Assembly: GCF_000247695.1 (NCBI RefSeq)
Contig: NW_004624748.1
Span: forward strand, 4,626,842-4,690,841
From: Heterocephalus glaber
Lineage: Eukaryota > Chordata > Mammalia > Rodentia > Bathyergidae
DNA: 64,000 nt
Reading direction: 5' to 3'
The notes beneath the pieces were generated by a model that was given only the letters and a program-made list of their open reading frames with translations, was not told the DNA's origin and did no database searches. The translations under genes were made by a program, and so were the position numbers. Every line of letters begins with the position of its first letter. The stretch's first letter is position 1. Positions 24,039 through 35,425 of the stretch are shown piece after piece.

Positions 24039-24104
24039 AAGCTAGGAGTGTTCCTCAGTGGTAGAGCTAGCGTGTGGAAGGCTCTGGATTTAATCCATAG
24101 CACT
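24039..24104 (+). repeat. Old ID-like SINE
   Basis: A diverged tRNA-type body (ctcagtggtagagctagcgt ... ggatttaatccatagcac), without clear flanking repeats. Confidence 0.6.
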
Positions 24105-25124
24105 TTTAAGGGGAAAAAAAAGGTTTCTTAAAAGAGCTTGGAAAGTATAAGAAGAATTTATTTTGTATATGCAATACAAATATTTAGTTTGGGGTTTTGT
24201 TTTAGATTTTTAAGATAAAACAGTAATTTTCTGTGATTTGAAATTACTTTAGGTATTTGCTTATCTTACAAAGTATAAAGCATATACATTTTGAACAGAA
24301 TTTAGAAGATAATTTCTAGTAATACTTCTAAATATTTCATTATAAGTGATGAAGGGGAAACATAAAAACATGAGAGTTGAATTCCTGAAAAATCTTCATC
24401 TCAAAATGTACTTAATCATAAAAAATTTTTTTAAATCCACTTAATCATAACCTTAAAAGCAGGAAAAGTCATAGATGATTGATCTATTGATTGAGTGACT
24501 GAGGAAACAAACTCAAATTAATTGGAAACATATGACAGAATAAGATCCTAATCCTGTGTCATCTAACATTATAATAGTCTATTATTTTCACTTGTTTTTA
24601 TTAAAATGATTTCCTAAGTCCTTAGTTGAAGTGTTTTGTTTGACAAGTCAAAAAATATGAAGGTCTGCTGTACTTTTTTATCTGATACTTAACTTCAGAG
24701 TAATACCAAGTTGTGATTTAATATTAATTTTATAGATACAAGTAACAGTAAAAATATTTTAAGTAAAATTCAAAAAAATGCTCTCTTTAATTCCTCTCAT
24801 TTGTAGTATTTTAAGTCATTAAATAAAAATTCAGGATAAGTCTAACAACTCTGTGTAATATGCCATAGATCTAGTTATTTTCTACAAGTTATTTTCCACA
24901 AGCAGCATCTTACCCTTTTCAATTGTAACTGAAGAAAAAATGAACAAAATAAAAACAGATCTTAATAAATTATTTCCAATAACAGTTGTATTTTTGAAAT
25001 CCTAAAACTATTTCAGGTTCTATTTAAGGCACACAACAAAACTTTCATTTAAGAATAATATCACCTTCCAGGAAAAAAAATTTTTTCCCCAAATAAGGAA
25101 GTGCTATACCTTCTGTATGGTAAC
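24105..25124. other. Non-coding interval
   Basis: No gene, SINE or L1 was recognised. The interval ends at the L1 target-site duplication. Confidence 0.4.
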
Positions 25125-25140
25125 TAGAATTAAATGCCAG

Positions 25141-25790
25141 CCACAGTTTGTAATAGCTAAGTCTTGGAAACAGCCCAAATGCCCATCAGCTGGTGACTAG
25201 ATAAAGAAGATGTGAATGGAGCACTACTCAGCCATAAAGAATGATAAACTAGAAACATTTATAGCTAAATGGATGCACCCTGAGGCCATACTCTGAAGTG
25301 AAATAAATAGGGCACAAACATGTGTAAATACCAAATAGTTTCTCTGGTATGAGAAACTGAAAGTAAATGAGAACCAAAATGTATAATAGATAATGTGAAA
25401 TACAAAGAAAGGGTCCAAAGAAGAAGGGAAAGTAGGGAGATGGATGGGGAAAGGAAAGAAGGGAAAGAAAAAAATATGAGAAAAGAATGAAAAAAATGGA
25501 AACAAGTTTTTTGTAAATAGGGGTAAAAGGGAGGGAAGGGGAATGGGGAAAAAAGAAGAACCAAGATATATCATGTACAGGTACAAATTCCTGATGATGA
25601 ATGTGATCATAACGTATACCTAAAATGTACCAATAAACTTGTTTTGTTTTTTGGTACCGGGGATCAAACTCGGGTCCTTGCGCTTGTGGGGCAGACAGCG
25701 GAACCACGAGCTAAATCCCCACCCCTGTACCAATAAACTTAATAAGAAAAAAAAAACTGAGGGATACAAGTGGAATAAATAAAAGAAAAA
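25141..25790 (+). mobile_element. L1 3' region, 5'-truncated, interrupted by an ID element
   Basis: Begins in the typical L1 3' sequence (cccaaatgcccatcagctgg ... gccataaagaatgataaac), passes a long purine-rich 3' UTR (25420-25560, several G-runs) and ends in gtaccaataaactt plus an A-rich tail. A perfect 16-nt target-site duplication (tagaattaaatgccag) lies at 25125-25140 and 25791-25806. An ID element sits at 25641-25725. No ORF2 reading frame remains; the antisense open frames here (128, 152 and 99 aa) are artefacts of the low-complexity UTR. Confidence 0.88.
25641..25725 (-). repeat. ID SINE nested in the L1 3' end
   Basis: Reverse ID body. It duplicated the L1 terminus: tgtaccaataaactt at 25626-25640 and 25726-25740, a perfect 15-nt repeat. 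It is therefore younger than the L1. Confidence 0.92.
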
Positions 25791-26219
25791 TAGAATTAAA
25801 TGCCAGCATTTAAATGGAAATAATACTACCTTAGTGCTTTTAGCAGTCATTCATTGAACTCTTAACCTATTTTATTTCATTTCAACCATTATATAAGACT
25901 CTTAACAAATAGTACAATTTTTGGTCCTCTAAAAGTATTCCGGGCCCTAAAGTAGAAGCTTAGAAATATTTATTGAATGAATTACGAAGTTTGTCCAATA
26001 TACTATCCAGTATCTTCCAGAATAACACAGAAGTTGTTTCTATGTGTTCTAAATCTATCTAAAATCAGATTTTAGAAAATTTAATGCCTTCTAACGAGAA
26101 AAAACCTTCATTTTACATTTACCAAGAGAATCTATATTTACATATTCCACATGTGAAGGACTATATGGTATTATTTTAGCTACATGAAAACTTCCATGTT
26201 TTTTCACAACTTTTGGCAG

Positions 26220-26287
26220 GGGGGTACCAGGAATCAAACTCAGGACTTTGCACTTGTGAGGCAGGCCCTCACTAAATCTCCAGCCCC
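26220..26287 (-). repeat. ID SINE, internally shortened
   Basis: Reverse ID (gtaccaggaatcaaactcag ... cactaaatctccagcccc) that lacks part of the middle. The flanks share an imperfect repeat (cttccatgtttttt / cttccatattttttt). Confidence 0.8.
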
Positions 26288-26387
26288 TGCTTCCATATTT
26301 TTTAATCCTGACAGTGAACTGAAGAAAACTTTAAATATTTGAAGAACAAATGTAGAAAAAATACTACATTAAAGCTTACTATAATTG

Positions 26388-26468
26388 AGTTGGGGATGTA
26401 GCTCAGTGGTAGAGCATGTACTTAGCATGCAAGAGATGTGGGGTTCAGTCCCCGGCTCAGAAAAAAAT
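26388..26468 (+). repeat. ID SINE with tRNA-Ala-like sequence
   Basis: This copy keeps a tRNA-Ala(AGC)-like centre (tagctcagtggtagagca, acttagcatgcaag, ggttcagtccc). The two ends cannot pair as an acceptor stem and an A-tail follows, so it is a SINE and not a tRNA gene. Confidence 0.75.
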
Positions 26469-26830
26469 CTTTATTCTGATAGTATTCACATTCTTTTAAT
26501 GTTAATCTTAATGGGCTATTTTCTTTGCAAAGAAGAAATATATATGACTGTGTTAAGTCATTTTCCCATCTTTGGGGAAAAATCCTAATCCTTTTCACTT
26601 CGGGTTATTTTTTTAAATTGATGCCAGATTATTCTAATATTGACTATCTTCAGTCCGTTACTTGGAGTAATTCATTTTGCATCCTTATATACAAATTTAT
26701 CAAGATCAGACAGATTCATGTGTGATAGATTTCAAAACATTAGACTGAATTCTATATTTAACATTAAAGATCTTCAATTATATATACTTTGATTGTTATA
26801 GAAGTATAGGGTTTTTTTTGTTTTTGTTCT

Positions 26831-26910
26831 TTTTTGGTACTGGGGATTGAACTCAGGTCTTTGCGCTTGCACAGCAGGCGGCAAAACCACTGAGCTAAAT
26901 CCCCAGCCCC
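26831..26910 (-). repeat. ID SINE
   Basis: Reverse ID (ggtactggggattgaactca ... ctgagctaaatccccagccc), close to the local consensus. Confidence 0.88.
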
Positions 26911-27429
26911 TAGGTGTTTTTAAGCCACTAAGTGTGATTACTAATACAGTTTAGTGATACTTGGTTTAGCAAGGTTATACGTTTGTAAATTATAATCTCT
27001 TAAATTTATGTTTATATTTATTTAGAAATTGACATTCTAAATCAAATTGTATTTTCTTTTCATTTTGCAGGTGGATATTACTTTCCCTTCATGGAAAAAG
27101 TTTTATTCTAAGTGTTCTCATTGAATATTATCAAAAAGGAGAAAAATTAATGTTCTAAATTTTTTAAATAGATTTGGCTGTAATAAGCATTTAAATGTAT
27201 CGCTTACATATTTGGGGAAAGAAGAGACAATCATCAGTACGTTCCCATGTACTAAAAAGTTTTATTTTTTACTGTTATCAATAGATTTCTTAGGGCTTGT
27301 GTTTTATTACTAATAGCATGAAATCCTTCAAGGCAGAACTGACTAATGCACCAGAAACTTAAGAGCTTATGTTCTTATCCTGTTTATAAAATACAGACCA
27401 ATTATTTCTGTTTTTTTTCATCCCTTTTC

Positions 27430-27515
27430 TGCAATTCTAGGTGTCAAACCCTGGGCCTTGAACATGCTAACCAAGCACTATACCACCGAGCTACTCCCCC
27501 AGCTCTTTTTTTTTT
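27430..27515 (-). repeat. Old ID-like SINE
   Basis: Reverse tRNA-type body (gtgtcaaaccctgggccttg ... accgagctactcccccagc), joined to a T-run. Confidence 0.6.
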
Positions 27516-27629
27516 TTTAAGGCTGTGTGCAGTGAAAAAAATTTGACAAATGTTTAGACCTTTTATGTTAAAATAACTGTATAAAATAACGTTACTTGCT
27601 GAGTTCATGTGTGTATGTGGTGTTTCTGT

Positions 27630-27822
27630 GACACAAGGCACTGGCTGAGGATTGAATCCAGGGCCTTTACAATTAGCAACATCCCCAGGTAGCCCCAACC
27701 CCCTTTTTGAGACAGAGTCTTAAGTTGGTAAGTTGCCTGGACTAGACTCATACTTGTGATCCTCCTGCCTTAGCCTCCCTGAGTGATGTGATTTCAGGTA
27801 TGCACCACCATACCCAGCTCCC
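27630..27822 (-). repeat. B1-dID dimeric SINE
   Basis: A reverse ID-like half (ctgaggattgaatccagggc) is followed by a B1 half (gagacagagtcttaagttgg ... tatgcaccaccatacccag). Confidence 0.75.
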
Positions 27823-28288
27823 TGTACTTCTTAGGAACAGCCTTAACAATTGTATGTGCCTCAGCCTACTTGACCTTTGCAGATAAGACAGTATTTTTAT
27901 GAATATGATTCAAGATTAAAACATCCATCTGAGACCGTTTAGAGTCCAAAGAAAATGTTTGAATGGGTGGTTAATAGGTTTGTATGTAATGATAATGGTA
28001 GTTAATAGATATGTGTGTAATGGTCAGGCTTTTATGAATTTACTAGTGACTCTGAAATTGTTTTTCACTTGATCAGCTTAGCTGAGTCCAAGTTAACAGT
28101 TCCAAGAGGCACTCAAATTTGTTCATGTCTGTCATCTACCAGTCTTCTGTTTCGTGTTTTGTTTTATTTTTTGAGGCAGGGTCTCATTACATAGTTCAAA
28201 AGCAATTCTTTGTCTCTGTTTAAGTCTTAACATTTTCATCTATAATATATATATACCACTAATTTAATCTTTTAAAACACTTTTTTCC

Positions 28289-28376
28289 GGGCCAGGGATT
28301 TAGCTCAGTGGTTTTGCCGCCTGCTGTGCAAGCACAAGGACCCAAGTTTGATTCCCGGTACCAAAAAAACCCCAAA
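28289..28376 (+). repeat. ID SINE with target-site duplication
   Basis: Young-type ID. The repeat aaaacacttttttcc lies at 28274-28288 and 28377-28391, a perfect 15 nt. Confidence 0.92.
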
Positions 28377-28587
28377 AAAACACTTTTTTCCTACATGATA
28401 AAACTCACACTCCTTAGCTTGATACTTCATGGTGTTGCTTTAGCCTTTTCTAAATTGTTGAGTTTTCTTCAAATGGACTAGATATAGTCCATTTTTCCTT
28501 CTCTGTGCCTTTATCCCATTTCACCACTTTAGTTCTCCCTTAGTTAATTTTGGTATACTCTTTGAAATAAGGCAAAATCTTTCATAT

Positions 28588-28762
28588 GGCAACACACCCA
28601 GTACTAAAGGTTTAACCAATGGGTATACTTAGCTACAACCCCAGCCTTCTTTTTAAATTTTTAAATGGGATCTCACTAAGTTGCTCAGGCTGGCTTCAAG
28701 CTTCCAATTTTTTGGCTTCCTGAGTAGCTGGAATTAGACCAATGCTTTACCATACCTGGCAT
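28588..28762 (-). repeat. B1-dID dimeric SINE, diverged
   Basis: A reverse ID-like half (acccagtactaaaggtttaa ... agctacaaccccagcc) is followed by a B1 half (gggatctcactaagttgctc ... gagtagctggaattagacc). Confidence 0.7.
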
Positions 28763-29229
28763 ATCTTGTTCTTAATGTTTTTGTCTACCTCAGCTCACCT
28801 AAGGGATATAACACTTGTTTTATTAATTAAGCCTCTTTCATTTACACATACCTTTCAGATGTATTAGTAATATGGATAAAAATTTTAAAAGAAACAATGA
28901 AAAAAAGCAAGTGGACTAAGACATCCAGAACTTCATACAAAACACCATACAAAAAATTATCAGATTCCAAAGTTCGAATATTTTGACAAGTGATCTAGTT
29001 GGGGTTTTTTTGTATAGTTATGTATGAACCAGCTATAGTATATTTTATGATTTTCAGCTTAATAAATACCCTTGTAAGCAGGAATCCATGTATTTATTGT
29101 AAGGTTTATAAAAAATTGGAAAAATTTTAAGTGTCCAGTAATAGGCTGATTAACATGCTCAGAAGAATATTGTAGAAGTGCTTAAAATATGTAAGTGAAT
29201 ATTTAATAAGTTAAAACTTGCCTATCATT

Positions 29230-29277
29230 AGATTGAAGATGTAGCTCAGTGGTAGAATGCCTAAGCATCACCAAAAA
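29230..29277 (+). repeat. ID-like SINE fragment
   Basis: 5' half only (gatgtagctcagtggtagaa), then directly a tail-like ccaaaaatt. Confidence 0.5.
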
Positions 29278-29551
29278 TTGAAGTGAATAAAGGTTATCAA
29301 TACACATATTCACTAGAATAAGTTTACTTGGATAAGAGATAAATCTTACTGGGATGAAAGGGATCTTAATTACTTCTTGAGTTCTTGGTTGAGAGGTTTC
29401 GCTTTCTGTACTTTTTGCATTAAAATTCTTAAAAAGTTCTAAGATTTCGTAGCATAAAAGTAAAAAATCTGTTTAAAAAATAACAGTCTTAACCAAACAC
29501 AGCTATGGTTCTTAGCCTTATACTCTTCTAATTGGATGTCTAAATTAGTGA

Positions 29552-29625
29552 TTTTTGCAGTGCTTGAGATTGAACCCTGGACCTCAAAAGTAGTAGGCAA
29601 GTTTTCTACATCCCCAGCCCTTTTT
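29552..29625 (-). repeat. Old ID-like SINE
   Basis: Reverse tRNA-type body (tgagattgaaccctggacct ... ctacatccccagccc). Confidence 0.6.
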
Positions 29626-30547
29626 CTTAATATAGTTAATTTACTGTACGACTGATAAGAAAGAACATCTATCTATTAGAAAAGAGATGTGAAGATACAC
29701 TTCTGGCTTGGATTTTTAAATTTTTATCTAAAACCTTTTTATATCTAATGTAATTAGTGTTATTAAAAACAGTTTAAATTAATTTTTCTCAATACTTTAA
29801 TAAATTTGAAAGGTAAAGAAAGATACATCTTATTTATCCTGTGGCTTTTTCCTTTGTCATACCTACATATCCCCACAGGTACCTTCCCATGGTGTGAAAG
29901 CATCTTGAAGGAAGAGGTTATTGAAGGAATTTAAACAGAAGAATAAGAACAGTAACTACTGAAATAGTAAACTGCTCATGATTTCCTCAAATCTAACGAC
30001 CAGTTCATTAAATTAGGAGTTTGTTTCTTCTTTTGTACCTCAGATTAAATTTATCAAAAAGGGAAAATGTTCTAAAATTATGGAATTCACATTTGATCCT
30101 CAAAACATTTTTTCCATTAGTAACATTTCATTGTAAACACAATTATAGTTATAAAATGTAAACATGACTCAGTAAATTTTTGGCTTATTACAGTGTATGT
30201 TTTCCCAGAGTATCCAGTAGAATGTAAGCAAATTCTGTATTTCAATCTATTTTTGTCACGTCCTAACATTTTATAATTTAACAAAAGCTTGAGAACTTGA
30301 AAAGCAACTGGATTAATAAAATTTACTCAGAATTCTAAAATCTGACTATTTGAGATGGTAGACTGTCACCACAATAAGCCTATATAGGTTAAACCCTTTG
30401 TTTTGCTTTTTTTCTGTATTTTAGTGGGCATTACATTGTTTAGGAAAAAGACCCAGAAGTAAACTTCAGGGTTCATTATAGTCACATTGTTGTACCATTT
30501 TTAAATTAGTGATTCTAATGTTAGATGCATTCAAAATTTCAAGAAAC
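29626..30547. other. Non-coding interval with a weak splice-acceptor-like site
   Basis: No repeat was recognised. A ccccacag followed by gtaccttcccatgg near 29872-29892 could be a 3' splice site of the host transcript, but nothing else supports it. Confidence 0.3.
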
Positions 30548-30690
30548 CTTGCCAGGTGTGGTGATCCACACCTGTGGTCCAAGCACTCTGGTGGCTGAAA
30601 TAAGACTCACTAGGACCTCACAGGCAACGGGCTATGTAGTTCAAGGCCAGCCTGAACTACATAGCAAGATGCTGTCAAAAAAAAAAATTT
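30548..30690 (+). repeat. B1 SINE with internal duplication
   Basis: The head is ccaggtgtggtgatccacac; the later part is ttcaaggccagcctgaacta, with an A-run end. Confidence 0.8.
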
Positions 30691-30999
30691 AAGGAACCTA
30701 GAGCTTTAAAAATTGATAACTTTTTAAATTGATAACTGGAAAATTCTATATTAGTATAATTCTTAGGAAGATTTTGCAATGATTTTAAATATTTCCTGTA
30801 TTAAACTAAATTCCTTCAATATGGATTAAGTTTCAGAGAAACTAAAGGGCTTTCTACCAGCTGTAGACTGTGCTTAAAATTGATGAAATAGGGGAGACTA
30901 CTGTTAGATATAAAAGGCATCTTTTGAAGAAAAAAATCGGCTTGCATAAATCTTTACCTTAATATGAAGCATTTGATTTAGTAAAAACAGTTTTGCGGG

Positions 31000-31085
31000 G
31001 GGGCGGGTGAGCTGTGCTAGGGATTGAGCCGAGGGGCTATAGTGTGTTACAAAGCAGTCTCCCACTGAACTTCACCTACCAGTCC
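31000..31085 (-). repeat. Old ID-like SINE
   Basis: Reverse tRNA-type remnant (gtgctagggattgagccgag ... ttcacctaccagtccc) after a G-run. Confidence 0.45.
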
Positions 31086-31758
31086 CTAAGGACAATTTTT
31101 GACTAAATATTCCAGTTTTTCTTGGAAATGAGCATAGCTTTATCAGAATGTAGAGTATTTAAGGAATTCTGAGACATTCAATATCAGTGTTACCAGAAGC
31201 ATATGTCATTAGCCTAAAGTTATGAAATAGATACTATGGATAGGGACATTTAGTTTTTAAATAATTCCAAAAGCTTTTAGAAATTTAAAGGAAATGTAGA
31301 ACATTACAGAACTAGATCTCAAACGAGAATAAAGTTGAGGAATTTGCATTAATAGAAAGTAATCAATTCCACAAAAATGTTTAATCCTACATTTTCAATT
31401 TGGAGAGAATTGAGGTATATTAATGGGGCATTCATTGATGTTTATATTATAAGATGATGGACATTAACACTGGAGCCATTCTTGGAATTCTCTCTCCGGT
31501 GAAATAATAGGGAAAGTTAGCTTCGCTTAGACCTTTCCTTACCTGATTTAGCGCATATTAGGTGCCCAGTTATAGTAAATGAAGTGTTCTAGAACCATTG
31601 ATTTGAAACTGGTATTGGGTCTAGTTTCTAGTATTGCACATGTTTCATCACTGAGACTTGATTAAGCAATAGTAGGTCTCAGTTGAGAAGGTAGTTTTTA
31701 TGACGTCTTTTAATGCTGGCTCCTTAATTTCTATAATTAAAGTACTTTTTCCTCTCTC

Positions 31759-31842
31759 TTTTTTTTTTGTACCGGGGATCGAACTCAAGACCTTGCCCTT
31801 GCGAGGTAGGCAGCAGCACCACTGAGCTAAATCCCCAGCCCC
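31759..31842 (-). repeat. ID SINE with target-site duplication
   Basis: Reverse ID (gtaccggggatcgaactcaa ... ctgagctaaatccccagccc). Both flanks carry ttaaa(a)gtacttttt. Confidence 0.9.
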
Positions 31843-32615
31843 TAGTTAAAAGTACTTTTTAAGACTATCCTAATGATTTCCAAATGATACATGAGACTCT
31901 TGATAGAACTGTAAATGCATTAATGAACATCAACCCTGGTATATTTGTTGCTGTTTATTTGCCCTGTAGGGAAATAGGCCAATAAATTTTTTGAGCATTT
32001 CTTTAATAAAAAATGATTCAGATCATATGAAAATATTTTAATACCTATTTAGTAAGGTGGTTGGTTTTTCTAAAGTGTGCTTGAAAATCATTCAAGCTTT
32101 AAATACTACTACTAATGGTAGAAATAATAACTGCTAGCATATTCCTTCACTGGAAACTTTGGCATTAACTCGTTTAATCTATACAACCACCCAAAATTGA
32201 ATCATGCCAGTGTCATATACTACAGAGTAAGGGTAGTCAAGATTCAAATTCATGAGGTTTGATTGCAGAGTTCATGATCTTGGGAATTTTTATAACTTCT
32301 GTCTTAAGAGAAAAGGGAAATGGCTACATAAATATTAAGCTAAAGTGCTCAACATGATACTGGTACCTTTTAGGTAGTGCTTCTACTTTCCAAAGTGCTA
32401 TTGAGTCTTGTTTGATTCTCATAACCATAATAGCCCAGGTCTTTGCACACTGTAATCACTGCTTCCATTGCAATAGAAATCAGGAAGATATTAAAATTGG
32501 CTTCCCAAAATTCATTTTAAGCAGGGGGAAAAGTATTAAGAGACTAATAACAGACTGAAATTTTTATAGCCTTTTTTTTTTCAGACTGTCTTAAAGTCTA
32601 TTGTATAGAAATATT

Positions 32616-32706
32616 TATTTATTTATTTATTTTGGTACCAGGATCAAACTCGGGTCCTTGTGCTTGCACAGCAGGCTGCGAAACCACTGAGCTAAATCCC
32701 CGGCCC
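32616..32706 (-). repeat. ID SINE with (TTTA)n tail and target-site duplication
   Basis: Reverse ID whose tail has become TTTA/ATTT repeats. The repeat ctattgtatagaaatatt (18 nt, perfect) lies at 32598-32615 and 32707-32724. Confidence 0.93.
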
Positions 32707-33067
32707 CTATTGTATAGAAATATTAAAATAAGCACAAATTGTTTTCAATATTCTGTGCTAGTACTAGTTTCCCACTGCCAAGAAGGCATGCACTTAGAAG
32801 AATGTTTCAATACATTAAAAGTTGAAATATGTATGTGACCATGTTCTTCCCTATATATTTGTGGTCCATGAATATACATGCAAAATGCATGAATCTAGAA
32901 CCCATAGCATAATCCTCACCTAAGAAAACTACCTTTCTTCAAGAGTCCAGAATAGGTATATGTAATTTATAGATAATAGTTGGTTATTTTAACATATTAA
33001 AGCACCAAATACCAATTTTACCTCACTTGGGATACACTATGCCTCTTTGGAAGCTCATCAAAATCTG

Positions 33068-33240
33068 GGAGAGAAGCTGGGTGTAGTAACATGCCTGTTA
33101 TCCCAGCTGTTTGTGAGGCTGAGGCAAGAGGACTCTACAAGTTTGAAACTGTCCTGAGCAACTTGGCAAGACCCTTCCTCAAACAGGTCTGGGCATGTAG
33201 TTCAGAGTTCCCTGAGTTTAATCCCCAGTACTAGAAAAGG
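33068..33240 (+). repeat. B1-dID dimeric SINE
   Basis: A B1 half (agctgggtgtagtaacatgc ... caagacccttcctcaaacag) runs directly into an ID half (gtctgggcatgtagttcaga ... gtttaatccccagtactag). Confidence 0.85.
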
Positions 33241-33954
33241 GGAGGAGGATCCTTACAGCAAAAAGACTGCAAAGAACTAGACAATCTAAAATGGTAAATT
33301 TGTTTTAGATATATAGTATAATAGTATTTTGTGTCAGCTGGACTTCTGGAAAGACAATTACTAAATAATTACTACATTTCAGTTTGCCTTCAGAGTCCAA
33401 GTAGTATAAGAAATTCCTATTCAGTCTTTGGAATTTTTTTAAATATACTTAAGTTATCTCAAAAGAGTGATCCTTCCCCATACACAAACATAGAAAATAA
33501 CTCCCTTTCTGTATTATCAACCTCCAAATAGTTTTATTACTGTTTATGTTACATTATATTGTGATTATGTGCTGCACTACTGTTGTGTAAGCCTAATACA
33601 CTTGAGCCTAGACTGTTTTAGCTTATTTGATAACAAATGTAGTAGAGTTAACCTCACATACCATTCAGTAATGTCAGCTCTTTTTTAATAGGATGCATTA
33701 ATACTATTAGTAATTGAAAGGAACTCATTGGCCAGGCAGCCAGAATTATATCTTTTTAGTGGAATTCTTCTGGGCTCAAATAGGCTAGATTTATAGATCA
33801 CTAACATCACAATTTCATTGAAAGACGAGAGAGGAAAGATGGGAAACAAAAATGGTACTTGCCAAACAATGTTGTTTTATATGTGAAATAAGTCTTTGTA
33901 ATAGGTCTTTATTTCTCATTGAGATGACATACTAGTCGAATAAATTTCACAAAG

Positions 33955-34090
33955 CTTTTTTTCCCCTTAAATTCTTTTATTGGTACATTTTAAGTATACA
34001 ATACATTTACATTTATCATTGGGTACTTGTACCTGTACATGATGTATCTTGGTTCTTATTTTTTCCCTATTCCCTGTCCTCTCTTAATCA
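33955..34090 (-). mobile_element. L1 3' end
   Basis: Reverse of the common terminus: ttttattggtacattttaag, then catgatgtatcttggttctt and a pyrimidine-rich stretch. Confidence 0.75.
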
Positions 34091-34127
34091 TAAAGCCTGT
34101 TAACCACCCAGATGACAAAAGCAGGAA

Positions 34128-34310
34128 ACTGACCAGCCAGGTACATGGCACATGCCTATAATCCCAACTAATCTGGAGGCTGAGGCAGGAAGATTACAAG
34201 TTTGAGGATAGCCTAGACAAGTTAGCAAAGCCCTGTTTGGGGGAAATGAAAGGTCTAGGCATGTAGCTCAGTGATCTCTGGATTCAGTCCCCAGTACTGC
34301 AGAAATTTTG
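34128..34310 (+). repeat. B1-dID dimeric SINE
   Basis: A B1 half (ggcacatgcctataatccca, gaggctgaggcaggaagatt) and an ID half (gtctaggcatgtagctcagt ... attcagtccccagtactgc). Confidence 0.8.
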
Positions 34311-34461
34311 AAAAATTTTGTAAATTTTAAGTTGTCTATCAGACTAAAATGGATTCCCAGATAGTCTTTCTGAGAAAGAAGAAAGCACTTTCGAGATTAG
34401 GAATTCTAGTTAGTTTTGCTACCATCTTGAGATTCAGGGTTTTAAAATATATTAAGTATTT

Positions 34462-34493
34462 TGACTGGGGATGTAGCTCAGTGGTAGAAAGCT
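34462..34493 (+). repeat. ID SINE, 5' fragment
   Basis: Only the A-box part (gggatgtagctcagtggtag) is left, flanked by similar attaagta-containing sequence on both sides. Confidence 0.6.
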
Positions 34494-34709
34494 CAAAAGT
34501 ATTAAGTACTATAAAGTTACTATTTGATGAATATTTTTTTCCCATTACCTCATTCCTCTGATTGACTTTACGGTTTTTCTTTGATGGATTAAGACAGCTT
34601 CAAAATCTAAGAATCAAGTTTGCTTAGGCTGATGAATTCATGTTAGCTTTTATTTAAGAATCTAACTTGACTTTTTAATAACTTATGTTTCCTCATGAAG
34701 AAACAATTC

Positions 34710-34975
34710 AAACCAGGCATAGGGGAGCATCCCTGTAATCCCCATGCTTTGGGAAGCTAAGGCAGGCATATCCCAAGTTCAAGCCCAGGCTGGGCAATTT
34801 AGTGACTTTGCCAGACCCTACCTCAATAAAAAATTTTAAAAGGAGGTTGAGTTGCTGTAGATATAGTTCAGCATGAAGGCCCTGGGTTCTGTCCCTAGTA
34901 TAGCTAAATAAAGGGCTGGGAGTGTAGCTCAGATAGAATGGTTCTAGGTTTGATCCTCAGTACCACCAAAACAAA
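34710..34975 (+). repeat. B1-ID-ID trimeric array
   Basis: A B1 monomer (34710-34845) is followed by an ID monomer (about 34850-34905, gatatagttcagcatgaagg ... ctgtccctagtatagc) and a second ID monomer (about 34914-34972, gggctgggagtgtagctcag ... tttgatcctcagtaccacc). Confidence 0.75.
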
Positions 34976-35289
34976 AGTTTTCACCTGTATCTTTCCCACC
35001 AGGATCATGGAGTATGACCCCTTTTCCTACTCCTGCATTTGTGTGCTCATGTCTGACACTGAACTCTACCTGCCTGTCAAACTCATAGCAGCAAGTATCT
35101 GAATCCTGCCTGGCTAAACTACAGCATTCAGATGCTTTTCCCTGTATTAGGAAATCATCTGGTTTCTGGACTCTTTTTTTGAGAATCTAAGTATATTTCC
35201 AAATTAACTGAAGCTCTAACCTTAATAGCCCTGGTTGTTATATGTAACCTTTATGCCCTCTTGATTTTTTGTTTTTGTTTGTTTTGTTT

Positions 35290-35425
35290 TTGTTGAGTCA
35301 AGATCTTGCTGTGTAGTTCAGGCTGGCCTTAACTCACTATGTAGCCCAGGATGGCCTCGAACTGCAATCTTCCTGCCTTAGCCTCTGCAGTGCTGAGGTT
35401 ACAGCTGTCTGCCACACCTGGCTGT
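35290..35425 (-). repeat. B1 SINE with internal duplication
   Basis: Reverse B1; the paired ggctggccttaactcactat and ggatggcctcgaactgcaat blocks show the B1 duplication. Confidence 0.88.

Noticed and set aside
25224..25707. Antisense open frames of 128, 152 and 99 aa
   Set aside because: They are translations of the reverse strand of the purine-rich L1 3' UTR; the Phe/Pro/Ser-rich composition is low-complexity artefact.
26388..26468. Possible tRNA-Ala(AGC) gene
   Set aside because: A and B boxes and an AGC-like anticodon loop are visible, but the two ends cannot form an acceptor stem and an A-tail follows; it is an ID SINE.
27071..27160. Splice-acceptor-like ttttgcag as another DLEU2 exon
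   Set aside because: The tract is fair but no donor, polyadenylation signal or recognisable exon follows closely; too weak to annotate.
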